Virus record (IMG/VR): IMGVR_UViG_3300000353_000010
Span: 1-21,819 of that record
Source: a virus
Length of the DNA: 21,819 nt
Reading direction: 5' to 3' (one strand)
Positions 6,877 to 15,300 of this stretch are shown piece after piece. Positions within the stretch are counted from its first letter, which is position 1. The number at the start of each line of letters is the position of its first letter. The notes beneath the pieces were generated by a model that worked only from the letters and a program-made list of their open reading frames with translations, was not told where the DNA came from and made no database searches. A program made the position numbers and the translations under genes.

Positions 6877-7458
6877 TTAATTATATCTTTTAATTTCATT
6901 TAAAAATGGAAAGAATTTAATCATTCGATTAAGAAAACCGGGACAATAAATACGGAAATTACCAATTCCATTTTTATCAACACCTAATTTAATATGATTT
7001 TCTTGTAATTCATTAAACAAACTAATTACTGCTTTTTTCACATCACCATCACCAGAACCGCCACCAGATTTCAATTCTTGATTTTCTTTCAATACTTTTT
7101 CAAAATCAATCTTTACCTCTTCCATTTTAGTTGTTAACTCTTTATTTTTTTCTGAAAGTAAAGTTAGTTGTTCTTCAAGCCATTCAATACCTTTTGGTTC
7201 ATTTTTTGTTTCATCAAGTTCAATAATATCATCTTTTTTTGTAAGATTATTAATTGATGAGGTTTCAAGTAATTCTTCTACTTTTGCTTTTGCTTTTAAA
7301 TCTCTTTCTTGTTCAGGAGTTAATGTAGGTTCATTTTTCTTTGTACTAGTCTTTCTTGTACTAGTAGGTTTTTTCTTTGCTGTTGTCTTTCTTTTAGTAC
7401 TGGTTTTCTTTTTATCAGTACTACCTTTTGCTAAGTCAATTACATTCTTTTTTACCAT
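6877..7458 (-). CDS. Lys/Thr-rich-tailed coiled-coil protein of unknown function
   Basis: A 193-residue protein not assigned to a family. Residues 11-42 are almost only K, T, S, R, A and P, a histone-like basic tail that could bind DNA non-specifically. Residues 90-130 are predicted coiled coil (IEWLEEQLTLLSEKNKELTTKM...), followed by a Gly/Ser/Asp hinge (132-139). The last 50 residues look like a compact domain (VISLFNELQENHI, NGIGNFRIYCPGFLNRMI, FFPFLNE). Its ATG follows the stop of the metallophosphoesterase by one base, so the two are co-transcribed and probably act together. A strong terminator follows. Possible roles are DNA packaging or condensation, or a cofactor of the metallophosphoesterase; neither is shown by the sequence. 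Confidence 0.85.
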   Translation of the reverse strand: MVKKNVIDLAKGSTDKKKTSTKRKTTAKKKPTSTRKTSTKKNEPTLTPEQERDLKAKAKVEELLETSSINNLTKKDDIIELDETKNEPKGIEWLEEQLTLLSEKNKELTTKMEEVKIDFEKVLKENQELKSGGGSGDGDVKKAVISLFNELQENHIKLGVDKNGIGNFRIYCPGFLNRMIKFFPFLNEIKRYN

Positions 7459-7459
7459 A

Positions 7460-8953
7460 TTAATCTAATATTAAGTTTGAATTTAAATGAGCGACTAAAC
7501 CAAATTCATAATTCCATAAAAATCCATCTGCTGCTTTTGTTGAACCAACAAATCCTTTTTTATGATGCCATTCTTCAGTACCAGTTAAACTTGATAAGTA
7601 CCTAATAGTAACACCTAAGTCCTCATTTAAAAGTCTTGATTTATTTATATCATATTGCACAGTTCTTTTTCTGTGAATATGTCCTAAATGCCATTCATGG
7701 AATTTAGTTTCGCTCCACATTGGTTTTGATTCAACATCAGTTGCCATTATTAATGGTAGTGCTGATTCTTTTTCTTCACTACCATGTGTTAATCCCAATA
7801 ATGTATTACCATATCGATAATATTTTCTTGGTGAAGCACCGTTATTGATGTTAACCATGATGTCTTTATTAAACCATCCTTGTAAAAATTTTCCCAAGTA
7901 AAAACTGCGTTCAAAATCATGATTACCAGGAATGTTAATCACATCAACAGATACACCTGTTTGTTTCAATAAATTAATTGCGTCAACAAGTAATGTACAA
8001 CCAACATCAAAAGTTTTTTGCCATCTAAGGTCTTCATCTTGTGGAGTTCCTTTGGTTGTAGTATTAAGGATAGTATCACTATTGAAAAAATCATTCCCTA
8101 TTGGAAATAATATTTTTTCAAAATTAAAACCGCTTGCACCTTTAAGTATTTTCTTTATTGATGTTAAAAATCTATCACGAGCGATTTTAACATCATAATT
8201 TTCAAATGTTTCACCAGCCCAAGCTAATTTACCAATATGTAAGTCAAATATTGATATTTCCAATAAGTTTTTCTCATCATCAGACTTAACATTATTTTTC
8301 CAACTCACATCTAATACTGGTGGAATATAATTTTCAGTCATTTCTTGAAATACTTCACCAGCAATTCTTTCTTTAACGAATTTAAGGTCACGTTCTAATC
8401 TTGCTTTTACCTGCCAATTTTGAATTGTTTCAGGAAAATTACGTTTCCAACTCGTTACATCCCATTTATTAATTAAAAAATCTTTGACTTTCCATTCATC
8501 CTGATTTACTTCACATGCAGCTAATAATTGGTCAAGTGTTCTTACGTGGTCGTGGGGATAATTGCTTCCACCAACCCATTCGTATTCGGCTTCATTTTCA
8601 TTTTTTTGTTTAAAACCTTCTCGATTTCCTCCTTTTGGAATGTCTTTGGGTTTGTTAGGTTCTGACCCATAAGTCCTTTTTTCTTCTTCTTTTTGAAATT
8701 GTTTAGAAGAATGTTCTTTCATCTGAACATAATTATTATATGCATCATTAAATTTGGTATAAAGTTTAATATCTAATTTTCCTTCATTAAATCTTTGATA
8801 TACCATTGCTTTTATGTTCTTAAGATAAGTGTCGGAAAATCCACATTTAACTGATGCTTCTCTTGCCGACACACTATTTTCAATTGCATAATCTATTATT
8901 TTAATAGCATTATCAAATCTTTTTGCTATGTTTCTAGTACGTTTTTTTCCCAT
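7460..8953 (-). CDS. HTH-containing metallophosphoesterase
   Basis: A 497-residue protein. Residues 10-55 look like a helix-turn-helix (SAREASVKCGFSDTYLKNI), as in small-terminase or transposase-type DNA binders. Residues 80-130 are polar and disordered. Residues 135-185 contain a segment common in phage proteins (RTLDQLLAACEVNQDEWKV, NKWDVTSWK). Residues 229-490 are a calcineurin-like phosphoesterase with all metal motifs: DLHIG (237-241), GNDFFNSD (286-293), GNHD (343-346), H390 in LTHG, and GHIH (424-427). This makes a nuclease or phosphatase acting on DNA or RNA likely, distinct from the Mre11 unit of the fusion gene. It heads a two-gene operon with the Lys/Thr-tailed protein and is preceded by a Bacteroidetes-type promoter. 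The exact substrate cannot be read from sequence. Confidence 0.9.
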   Translation of the reverse strand: MGKKRTRNIAKRFDNAIKIIDYAIENSVSAREASVKCGFSDTYLKNIKAMVYQRFNEGKLDIKLYTKFNDAYNNYVQMKEHSSKQFQKEEEKRTYGSEPNKPKDIPKGGNREGFKQKNENEAEYEWVGGSNYPHDHVRTLDQLLAACEVNQDEWKVKDFLINKWDVTSWKRNFPETIQNWQVKARLERDLKFVKERIAGEVFQEMTENYIPPVLDVSWKNNVKSDDEKNLLEISIFDLHIGKLAWAGETFENYDVKIARDRFLTSIKKILKGASGFNFEKILFPIGNDFFNSDTILNTTTKGTPQDEDLRWQKTFDVGCTLLVDAINLLKQTGVSVDVINIPGNHDFERSFYLGKFLQGWFNKDIMVNINNGASPRKYYRYGNTLLGLTHGSEEKESALPLIMATDVESKPMWSETKFHEWHLGHIHRKRTVQYDINKSRLLNEDLGVTIRYLSSLTGTEEWHHKKGFVGSTKAADGFLWNYEFGLVAHLNSNLILD

Positions 8954-8993
8954 GTTTTGGTTATTAAATAATAAAAATTATATATGTGTTTGT

Positions 8994-9024
8994 CAAAAGT
9001 ATAATAAAAATATCATATATACAA
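8994..9024 (-). promoter_or_regulatory. Bacteroidetes-type promoter for the HTH-metallophosphoesterase
   Basis: Minus-strand TTG (9024-9022), a 20-nt spacer and TACTTTTG (9001-8994), about 40 nt before the ATG at 8953, in a 75-nt gap. A TTGACA overlapping its end, with TATTAT 17 nt downstream, would also fit a proteobacterial sigma-70 promoter. The TAnnTTTG reading is preferred because the same pattern and spacing recur at 3654 and 6809. Confidence 0.55.
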
Positions 9025-9028
9025 GACT

Positions 9029-9337
9029 TTATATAAATTGATTACCACTTTCTTTTAAAATAATAATATTTTTTTCAATATTTTCACATTCTTTTAAAAA
9101 AGTAATTTCATTAATAATCGACATTTCAAACCACTCACCTTCTTTTTTTAAATAAGAATAACGTCTTTGTAATGATTTTTCAATACTATTTGCGTGTTCT
9201 GATTCATATGATTCAACTAATTTTAATTCTGATGAGTTTCCTGTTTGTAATGCTGATAATCTACGATTAGGATGTTTAGATACACCAATTTTATAATAAC
9301 CGTCTTCTAATGATTGGATTAAATATACGTATTTCAT
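9029..9337 (-). CDS. Small GIY-YIG (T5orf172/Mug113-like) protein
   Basis: A 102-residue protein that is little more than the GIY-YIG core. It shows YVYLI (3-7), GYYKIGVS (13-20), an arginine pair at 25-26 in PNRRLSALQTGN, and a glutamate at 53 in NSIEKSLQ. The run KKEGEWFEMS (64-73) is typical of the T5orf172/Mug113 group. These proteins are DNA-binding and in some cases nicking enzymes; none is well understood. Its ATG overlaps the stop of the RuvC-like gene by one base (TAATG), so it is co-translated with it. It could be a mobile passenger or a partner of the resolvase. Confidence 0.85.
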   Translation of the reverse strand: MKYVYLIQSLEDGYYKIGVSKHPNRRLSALQTGNSSELKLVESYESEHANSIEKSLQRRYSYLKKEGEWFEMSIINEITFLKECENIEKNIIILKESGNQFI

Positions 9338-9963
9338 TAAATAATTCCTAGCTGTTTTAGTCCTGCAAACCCAACAGCATAACTATCTGACATATCAAAA
9401 CACATGTCTTTTGGTGTTTTTCCATCTTTCTTATAAAACCATTCGATTTGGGGTTCTAATTTACTAACTTTTTCCCAGATATACAATTTTTTATCTTTAC
9501 GATATTCAAGTGGAAAAGAAAGAGTTTCACTGTCTTCCATTAATCCAGTCTTTTTATTTCTTTTTCTTGAAGGATGAACTAATTCAGAACAAAATGATTT
9601 GCGAGAATCATATACACTTATTTTTATTGGATATGTATCAAATATATTATATAATATATATCTACAAATACCATTGAAACCAAATAATAATGAAACAGTG
9701 TTGGCATTATTACTTCCACCAAGTGGTTCTTCAACAATAATATGTACTATTTTACCATTTAATTCATTTAAAATTCTATCTTTAAATTCAAGTACGTAAT
9801 TTTTAAAAATTTCGGCTTTATATATATCTCTATTTTCAACAGGGGTGTTTTTATCGGTTTTTAATTCAAGATGTTTGAGTTCAATTAATTTTCCACTGTC
9901 ATTCCATAATGCCATTCCAATGTTTGTAGTACTAATATCTAGTGACCAAATATAATTTTCCAT
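9337..9963 (-). CDS. RuvC-like Holliday junction resolvase
   Basis: A 208-residue protein with the RNase H-like fold of RuvC. The first acidic residue is D9 in WSLDISTTNIGMALW. The second acidic site is in HIIVEEPLGG (E78/E79). The last acidic residues are in CFDMSDSYAVGFAG (D190, D193). RuvC-type enzymes cut four-way junctions symmetrically. In a large phage this would clear branched DNA before packaging, the job done in T4 by the unrelated gp49. The N-terminal start is certain because the first strand begins at residue 4. An insertion with several basic residues (about 130-160, PSRKRNKKTG) is longer than in bacterial RuvC and may contact DNA. It lies between a ribbon-helix-helix gene (2-nt gap) and a small GIY-YIG gene (1-nt overlap). 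Confidence 0.88.
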   Translation of the reverse strand: MENYIWSLDISTTNIGMALWNDSGKLIELKHLELKTDKNTPVENRDIYKAEIFKNYVLEFKDRILNELNGKIVHIIVEEPLGGSNNANTVSLLFGFNGICRYILYNIFDTYPIKISVYDSRKSFCSELVHPSRKRNKKTGLMEDSETLSFPLEYRKDKKLYIWEKVSKLEPQIEWFYKKDGKTPKDMCFDMSDSYAVGFAGLKQLGII

Positions 9964-9965
9964 AA

Positions 9966-10160
9966 TTACTTTTGTTTATTTTCTTCAATTAATTCTTGAA
10001 TTTTCTTGGGATTATGAAGGTATAATTTAATTAAATCTTCAATAACACCACCAATTTTTAAACTTTTTCCCTTACATAATATCTTAAATTTATTATGTAA
10101 ATTACCATCAATAATAATTGATTTGGGTTTGACCTTATCGGCTGTAACTAATTCTTTCAT
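9966..10160 (-). CDS. Small ribbon-helix-helix-like DNA-binding protein
   Basis: A 64-residue protein. Residues 11-20 (KPKSIIIDGN) fit the single beta strand of a ribbon-helix-helix fold. NLHNKFKILCKGKSLKIGGVIEDLIKLYL (20-48) fits the two helices with the turn between them. A charged tail follows. Such proteins usually repress phage or plasmid operons as dimers. It heads the RuvC-like/GIY-YIG operon and could control it. The gap before it (10161-10248) has a GTATTTAT element and an AT-only weak hairpin at the end of the tail operon, but no TAnnTTTG promoter. Confidence in the gene is high and in the fold moderate. Confidence 0.8.
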   Translation of the reverse strand: MKELVTADKVKPKSIIIDGNLHNKFKILCKGKSLKIGGVIEDLIKLYLHNPKKIQELIEENKQK

Positions 10161-10192
10161 ATTTATTAATTATTATATTTTCTTAATTTATA

Positions 10193-10200
10193 ATAAATAC
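10193..10200 (-). promoter_or_regulatory. GTATTTAT upstream element (site c)
   Basis: Minus-strand GTATTTAT followed by TATAAATTAAG, ending 32 nt before the ATG at 10160. This is further from the start than the other sites. Exact match to the octamer. Confidence 0.4.
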
Positions 10201-10248
10201 TAAGTTTTTATAAAAAATTATAGATTTTTATTTTTTTATTGAAAATAA

Positions 10249-11013
10249 TTAGAAATCAAGTGCAAAGACAATTGTTCTGGCAATTGTACTGTCTTTAGCA
10301 ACGGGATTATTTAGTTTCCCGATGCCAACTAAATTTTTATTACTGTCATAAATACCGACCTCAGTAATATAAACAGTTTCATTACCATCCCAAGTTTTAT
10401 TAGTACTTGAATTAAATTCATTTAGTGATAAATTAATATTTAAATCAGTAGTATATACATCGGCTTTAATATCAGTACTAACATTACCAAAAAAATAACT
10501 AGCATATCCAAAAGCTAATTCATCTTCTTGAGTTGAAGACGGATAATTTAAATAATCAAGGTCATATGAAGAAAATACCGATGGATTAGTATATTGTAAT
10601 AATGAAACTCTAAATACAACACTAGTAATATTATCTGGTGTTAAGAAAAAAGAATTACTTGTTGTGTATCCACTAACTTGGTCAGTAATATCAACTTGTT
10701 TCCATTGTGACGAATCAGGTTTTACATCATCATAACTATCAAACGGTGAGTTATCAACTATTTGCACAACAGCATAAATTTCATTTGCAGTAAATCCAGT
10801 ACCATTATTTGTTATATAATTAACGTCTTTGGCTAAAAATTTAAAATCACTTTTATTTGGAAAATTAAATCTGATTTCTTGAACATAAGGGTCTGTTGTT
10901 CCTAAATCAATTTTTTTTATATAATTACAATGAATTGCTTGACTATAATTGCCTGTTGGTTGTAATCCATTAGGTTTTAATATGTATGTTATAAATGCTG
11001 TATTTCCACTCAT
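10249..11013 (-). CDS. Tail/baseplate structural protein (unassigned)
   Basis: A 254-residue protein rich in N, T, S, Y and D with little lysine, the composition of a beta-rich virion protein. No catalytic motif is visible. The end (VYITEVGIYDSNKNLVGIGKL...) resembles the closing strands of baseplate-periphery or fibre-attachment proteins. It is the last gene of the leftward tail operon, 13 nt after the 423-residue protein. Its ATG is preceded by TATAAAATAAG, a weak -10-like string. The call rests on composition and position, not on a recognised family. Confidence 0.6.
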   Translation of the reverse strand: MSGNTAFITYILKPNGLQPTGNYSQAIHCNYIKKIDLGTTDPYVQEIRFNFPNKSDFKFLAKDVNYITNNGTGFTANEIYAVVQIVDNSPFDSYDDVKPDSSQWKQVDITDQVSGYTTSNSFFLTPDNITSVVFRVSLLQYTNPSVFSSYDLDYLNYPSSTQEDELAFGYASYFFGNVSTDIKADVYTTDLNINLSLNEFNSSTNKTWDGNETVYITEVGIYDSNKNLVGIGKLNNPVAKDSTIARTIVFALDF

Positions 11014-11026
11014 TTTTTTTCTTATT

Positions 11027-12298
11027 TTATACTATATTATAATTTGGAATTGTCCATGACCTATTTGACTTATATGATATTGCAAAAAGTAATTCTTGGT
11101 CTTCAATTACAAATAATTTTAGATTAGGGAAAACTTTCCCAACAACAAAACCATTATCATCGGCTAAATCATAATAATAAATATTAAGTCCAGTTAATAA
11201 TTTTTGACTACCATATGCAGATAGTGTGACTCCAAGTTTATTTGTACTTGATTTATGCCACATTATTGTTAGAATATCTATAGTTGCTGTGTTTTGCGAA
11301 AATCCTTCTCCATAAACATTTGCAGGACTATTATTAGTATAGTGTACTACACCTAATTTCTTATATACTGGTGCTTGATTTTGAATATATGAGACAAAAC
11401 CACCAAATTCTTTATTTTTAAATTGCGTATATTTTAAGTCATCTGATTGTACACCAGCAATTTCCTCAGTAAATATTATTGATAACTTCCAATATGGAAA
11501 AACAATAGTAGGACATTGACTGTTTTCAAGAAAATTAATAATACTTTCATCTAGGTAATCTGTTGATGATAAATTAAGTGCTGTACTGCCACTAAAATCT
11601 ATTGTATTATATAATACCATTGCCCCAGCAAAAACACCAACAGGCACACCATTAAAATCAGGAATATTTCTATCAACTCTAATAGTGACACTACCACTTG
11701 CTAATGTACCGCTAATTATTTCAGTTATTCTATAAAATAAATGTGGTGTTGGTTTATTGACTTTTACATCAAATCCTGTAGTATCTTGATAATATGTCCA
11801 TTTAACAAATAATATATCCCCAACAGCAGGTTCTTCACCACTATTACCATAAGTACTTGCCTTTTCTAAAGTAATAACATTACCACTATTTGGAATACCC
11901 ATATCAATTTTACAATCAGGTTGTTTAACATGATTACTATCAATAATATATTCGGTATTGTTATTAGTAAAAAAACCAATAGATTGTGCTTGATTTTCAA
12001 CTTTATAAGCATTTATCGGAACAGTACTTAATTCATTGTATGAATCACCACTTAAATTTCTTGGAATAAATGAAATTATATTAGGATTTTTATCTGCTGC
12101 ATTTAATATGCTTGAATCAAATGCAGTATATTCACTATCGCCACTAGCAACGATTTCTTTATTAAATTTATAATCAATCTCACTATCACCAATAGCAAAA
12201 TATTTGAAATCTAATTTACCCCCAGCCAGTAGTTCTCTACCTTTGGAAGTTAATTTAATATTCATCACTACAGGGTCTTTTTTTTCAATAAATGCCAT
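11027..12298 (-). CDS. Tail-fibre/collar-type structural protein
   Basis: A 423-residue protein. Its N-terminus (MNIKLTSKGRELLAGGKLDFKYFAIGDSEIDY, about 12-43) resembles the start of phage tail-collar fibre proteins, in which LTxxGRxLxA...FxxxAIGD is a recurrent attachment domain. The rest is beta-rich, low in cysteine, and has no enzyme motif. It follows the 1502-residue protein by 32 nt, with a GTATTTAT element in that gap, so it can be transcribed separately from the rest of the operon. It probably lies at the edge of the baseplate, where fibres attach. The domain likeness is from memory of the pattern and the function is inferred. Confidence 0.65.
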   Translation of the reverse strand: MAFIEKKDPVVMNIKLTSKGRELLAGGKLDFKYFAIGDSEIDYKFNKEIVASGDSEYTAFDSSILNAADKNPNIISFIPRNLSGDSYNELSTVPINAYKVENQAQSIGFFTNNNTEYIIDSNHVKQPDCKIDMGIPNSGNVITLEKASTYGNSGEEPAVGDILFVKWTYYQDTTGFDVKVNKPTPHLFYRITEIISGTLASGSVTIRVDRNIPDFNGVPVGVFAGAMVLYNTIDFSGSTALNLSSTDYLDESIINFLENSQCPTIVFPYWKLSIIFTEEIAGVQSDDLKYTQFKNKEFGGFVSYIQNQAPVYKKLGVVHYTNNSPANVYGEGFSQNTATIDILTIMWHKSSTNKLGVTLSAYGSQKLLTGLNIYYYDLADDNGFVVGKVFPNLKLFVIEDQELLFAISYKSNRSWTIPNYNIV

Positions 12299-12311
12299 TT
12301 TTTGTTTTTAT

Positions 12312-12319
12312 ATAAATAC
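12312..12319 (-). promoter_or_regulatory. GTATTTAT upstream element (site d)
   Basis: Minus-strand GTATTTAT followed by ATAAAAAC, ending 13 nt before the ATG at 12298, inside a 32-nt gap between two tail genes. Confidence 0.45.
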
Positions 12320-12330
12320 TTTAAAATTAT

Positions 12331-15300
12331 TTACAATCCACCACCTAATAATGACTTAACTTTTACATCATAGCTACATTCTTCGGTAATATTATTAATT
12401 AATGGTAATGTATTAAAACTACCTGAGCTTCCTATGGGTCTCCATGTTATTAATGTACCAGTTAAATTACCTCCACCACCACCTGAAGAAATACTTGCTT
12501 GGATATGAATTAACTCAATTGAATAAGTGGCACTTGTATCTGTAATATTAAAGGTTACTAATTGTTGTTTTGAAAAATTTGTGAGAGTACAAGCAAATGA
12601 ATTACTACCATTACATTTTAATTGAACATAACCATCAAGACCACTTTGAGAATTAGTATAAACTGTGTCTACCCAATCAATATATAAATCAATACCATAT
12701 CCTAATGGTGGTGGTGGGTCTGGTGTTTCATCAGTAATTTTATTTTTAACCTCACCATAATCAATACCATTACTATTAATAGCATATGCTCTATAATAAT
12801 ACTTAGTCCCCTCTTGTAATCCAGTAATATTATCAGTCCAATAAGTACCATCCGTAATGGTTGATGTGTTAGAAATACAACTAATACCATGCACACCTTT
12901 TTCAATACCGTCTTGAGTTACAAATCCAGTGTATAGTGTTCCGTGTTCAGTAACAGTTTCACCACCAGTTGAATTCAATCTGTTGTTATTTACACGTAAT
13001 GAATTAGTACCGACTAAATTAACACTACCAGTACGAACATTAGGTTTATATGTAGGTACTGCTGATGTAGTAATTGTTTTGGTATTACCATAATATACAC
13101 TACCGCCAACAAAAATACGAGCACGATAATTATATTGTGTTTCAGGGTCTAAACCACTAATTGTTTTACTATAATTGTCATTACTTAAACTTCCATATGT
13201 TGGTGGATTAGGACTTAGTATCCAAGTACCACTACTTGATTTTTTATATTGCATTCCATAATATTGTATGTCAGCATATCTTACAATATTTTCACCACCA
13301 GTATTATTGATACTATATACGTCAGCACTACCTGTTTTTGTATCAACAGAAGGTGTTGGTGGTGGTGGGTCAGCAGTTCTAATTGTTTTAGTACTACCAG
13401 TATAACCGTAAATATCTGATTGAACAAATGCACGATAATCATAATTTGTACTTGAACTGGTATTTGTTATCGTTCTATTAAAACTATTATTTTGAAGCGA
13501 ACCACTAGTACTTAATCTAATCCAATTATCATCAGTACTTTTCTTATAATCAATACCATATGAGGTTAAAATATCATTTCCAATAATATTTTTACCACCA
13601 GTAACAATACTTCCAAGAACACCTGTTTTTGTTTCAACATATAATTCAGGTGGTGGAGGTGGTGGTGGGTTTATATTTTGATTAATTTCAAAAGTACTGC
13701 CATCATTTCCAAAATATTGAAGTAAGATATTACCTCTCATATCATAATCAGTAGTACCACTTGCAACATTAACACCTCTTTTATACCAATGTTTTTGCTT
13801 GGTAAAAATACTATTTCTTATTAATAAACCACCTTTTTTTATTATTATTGTTGCAGATAATAACTGGTCAATAAATCTTTGAAAAAATGCATTATATTTA
13901 CTTAAAAACGGGTAAAGATTTTCAAAAGTATATCCATTTGATTGTAATGGATTGTCATTAGCTAATGAAGCTCTATTTAAATATTGTTCATATATTTTTA
14001 ATATAGTTGGATACCAACCGCCTTTAAAATTAGTAATCGTTTTTCTATTTCTAACATTAACCATTTTTCTTTCTACTAATTCAAGAAACTCAAGGAATGA
14101 TAAATCACTAATATCACCTAAACCAAATACATCATTAATTACTGGATTAAATGCTCCTTGCCCACCAACAAGATAAAAAGCACTAATTACAGTACCATAT
14201 TTAATACCTCTGGGCAAGAATATTTCATATGGGTTTTGTACATTAATATTATAATCTTTTTTTGGTTCAAGGGCAACACCGTTAATTAAAAGTTTTACTT
14301 CTTCAACATTATTTATTTTATAATTTAATTTATAAACATATTTATTCGCACTATTATTAAAATAAATTTTACTACTATTAAAACTATCAACTCTAATTAC
14401 CTCACTTCTTAAATTAATATCATTACTTCCTTGTACTTCAACATATGAAATCTGTATTTCTGGATTTTCATTTAAATATGCAATTACATCAGGATTTTGA
14501 ATAATAATTTGATTATTACTATTTCCAGATGAATTTGCTGGGTCTAATATATAATCAGCACTAAATTGACTCGTACCCTTAGTAAGGGCAATTCCATTTA
14601 TTGTAAGCTGAACATCACCTCTTGGGTAACTTGGTAATGGAACATATGTTCCATTTAAATTGGCTTTAACACGTGTTACAATATAATTAACACTAATACC
14701 ACTAAGTGCTGTTCCTGTATTACCTGTAGCAATTAATGTTGCTTGTATTACATCAGTACTACGAATTCCAGTACTTAATTCGGGTATTGTAAATTCATTT
14801 CCACTAACACTATAATCTGCTTCGGTACTAACACCTGTCGTAGTACCTGTTTTTGGAGCATTTAATAATATACCATTATATCTTACTTCAAAATCACCTT
14901 GGATTTCGTCAACATTATATGGTAATTCAAATGTATTTCCAACAACACTATCGAAAGATGATATATTAACATATGAATAAGGTAGTGTATATCCACTACT
15001 ATTTGCTGCAAAATCTTTTTGGATGTATCCATATACATCATATTCAATTCCACGTGCAGTATCTAATGCAATATCTACTTCTTTAGTATTAATAACTAAT
15101 TTACTGTCTTCTTGGTAATATTGTGGTGTTAATGGATGAATTCTTGTTGTACTACCGCTTTGAACCCATGATTTTTTATTATCTGGGGTTTGATTAAGAT
15201 TAAAACCTGCTTTACGAAATACATCAAGATAATTTTGACCAGCATCACTATCCCCACTTATTTGAAAATAAAAATCATCGGTTTCTAATGGTGCTTTAGG

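Noticed and set aside
7932-8198. Plus-strand open frame opposite the metallophosphoesterase
   Set aside because: It lies wholly within a well-supported gene on the other strand, has no recognisable domain, and no promoter or start context.
8970-9000. TTGACA with TATTAT 17 nt downstream (proteobacterial sigma-70 style)
   Set aside because: It overlaps a TAnnTTTG promoter that matches two others in the window, and the rest of the evidence favours a Bacteroidetes host.
9599-9799. Plus-strand open frame opposite the RuvC-like gene
   Set aside because: Shadow of a gene with clear catalytic motifs; composition is typical of antisense reading.
10161-10248. AT-only hairpin at the end of the tail operon as a terminator
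   Set aside because: The possible stem (six A-T pairs) is too weak to distinguish from background in such AT-rich sequence.
12702-12905. Second minus-strand frame inside the 1502-residue tail gene
   Set aside because: Alternative frame over the Fn3-like region; the hydrophobic and histidine-run composition comes from the proline-coding repeat.
13952-14176. Plus-strand open frame opposite the 1502-residue tail gene
   Set aside because: Fully contained shadow with no domain features.
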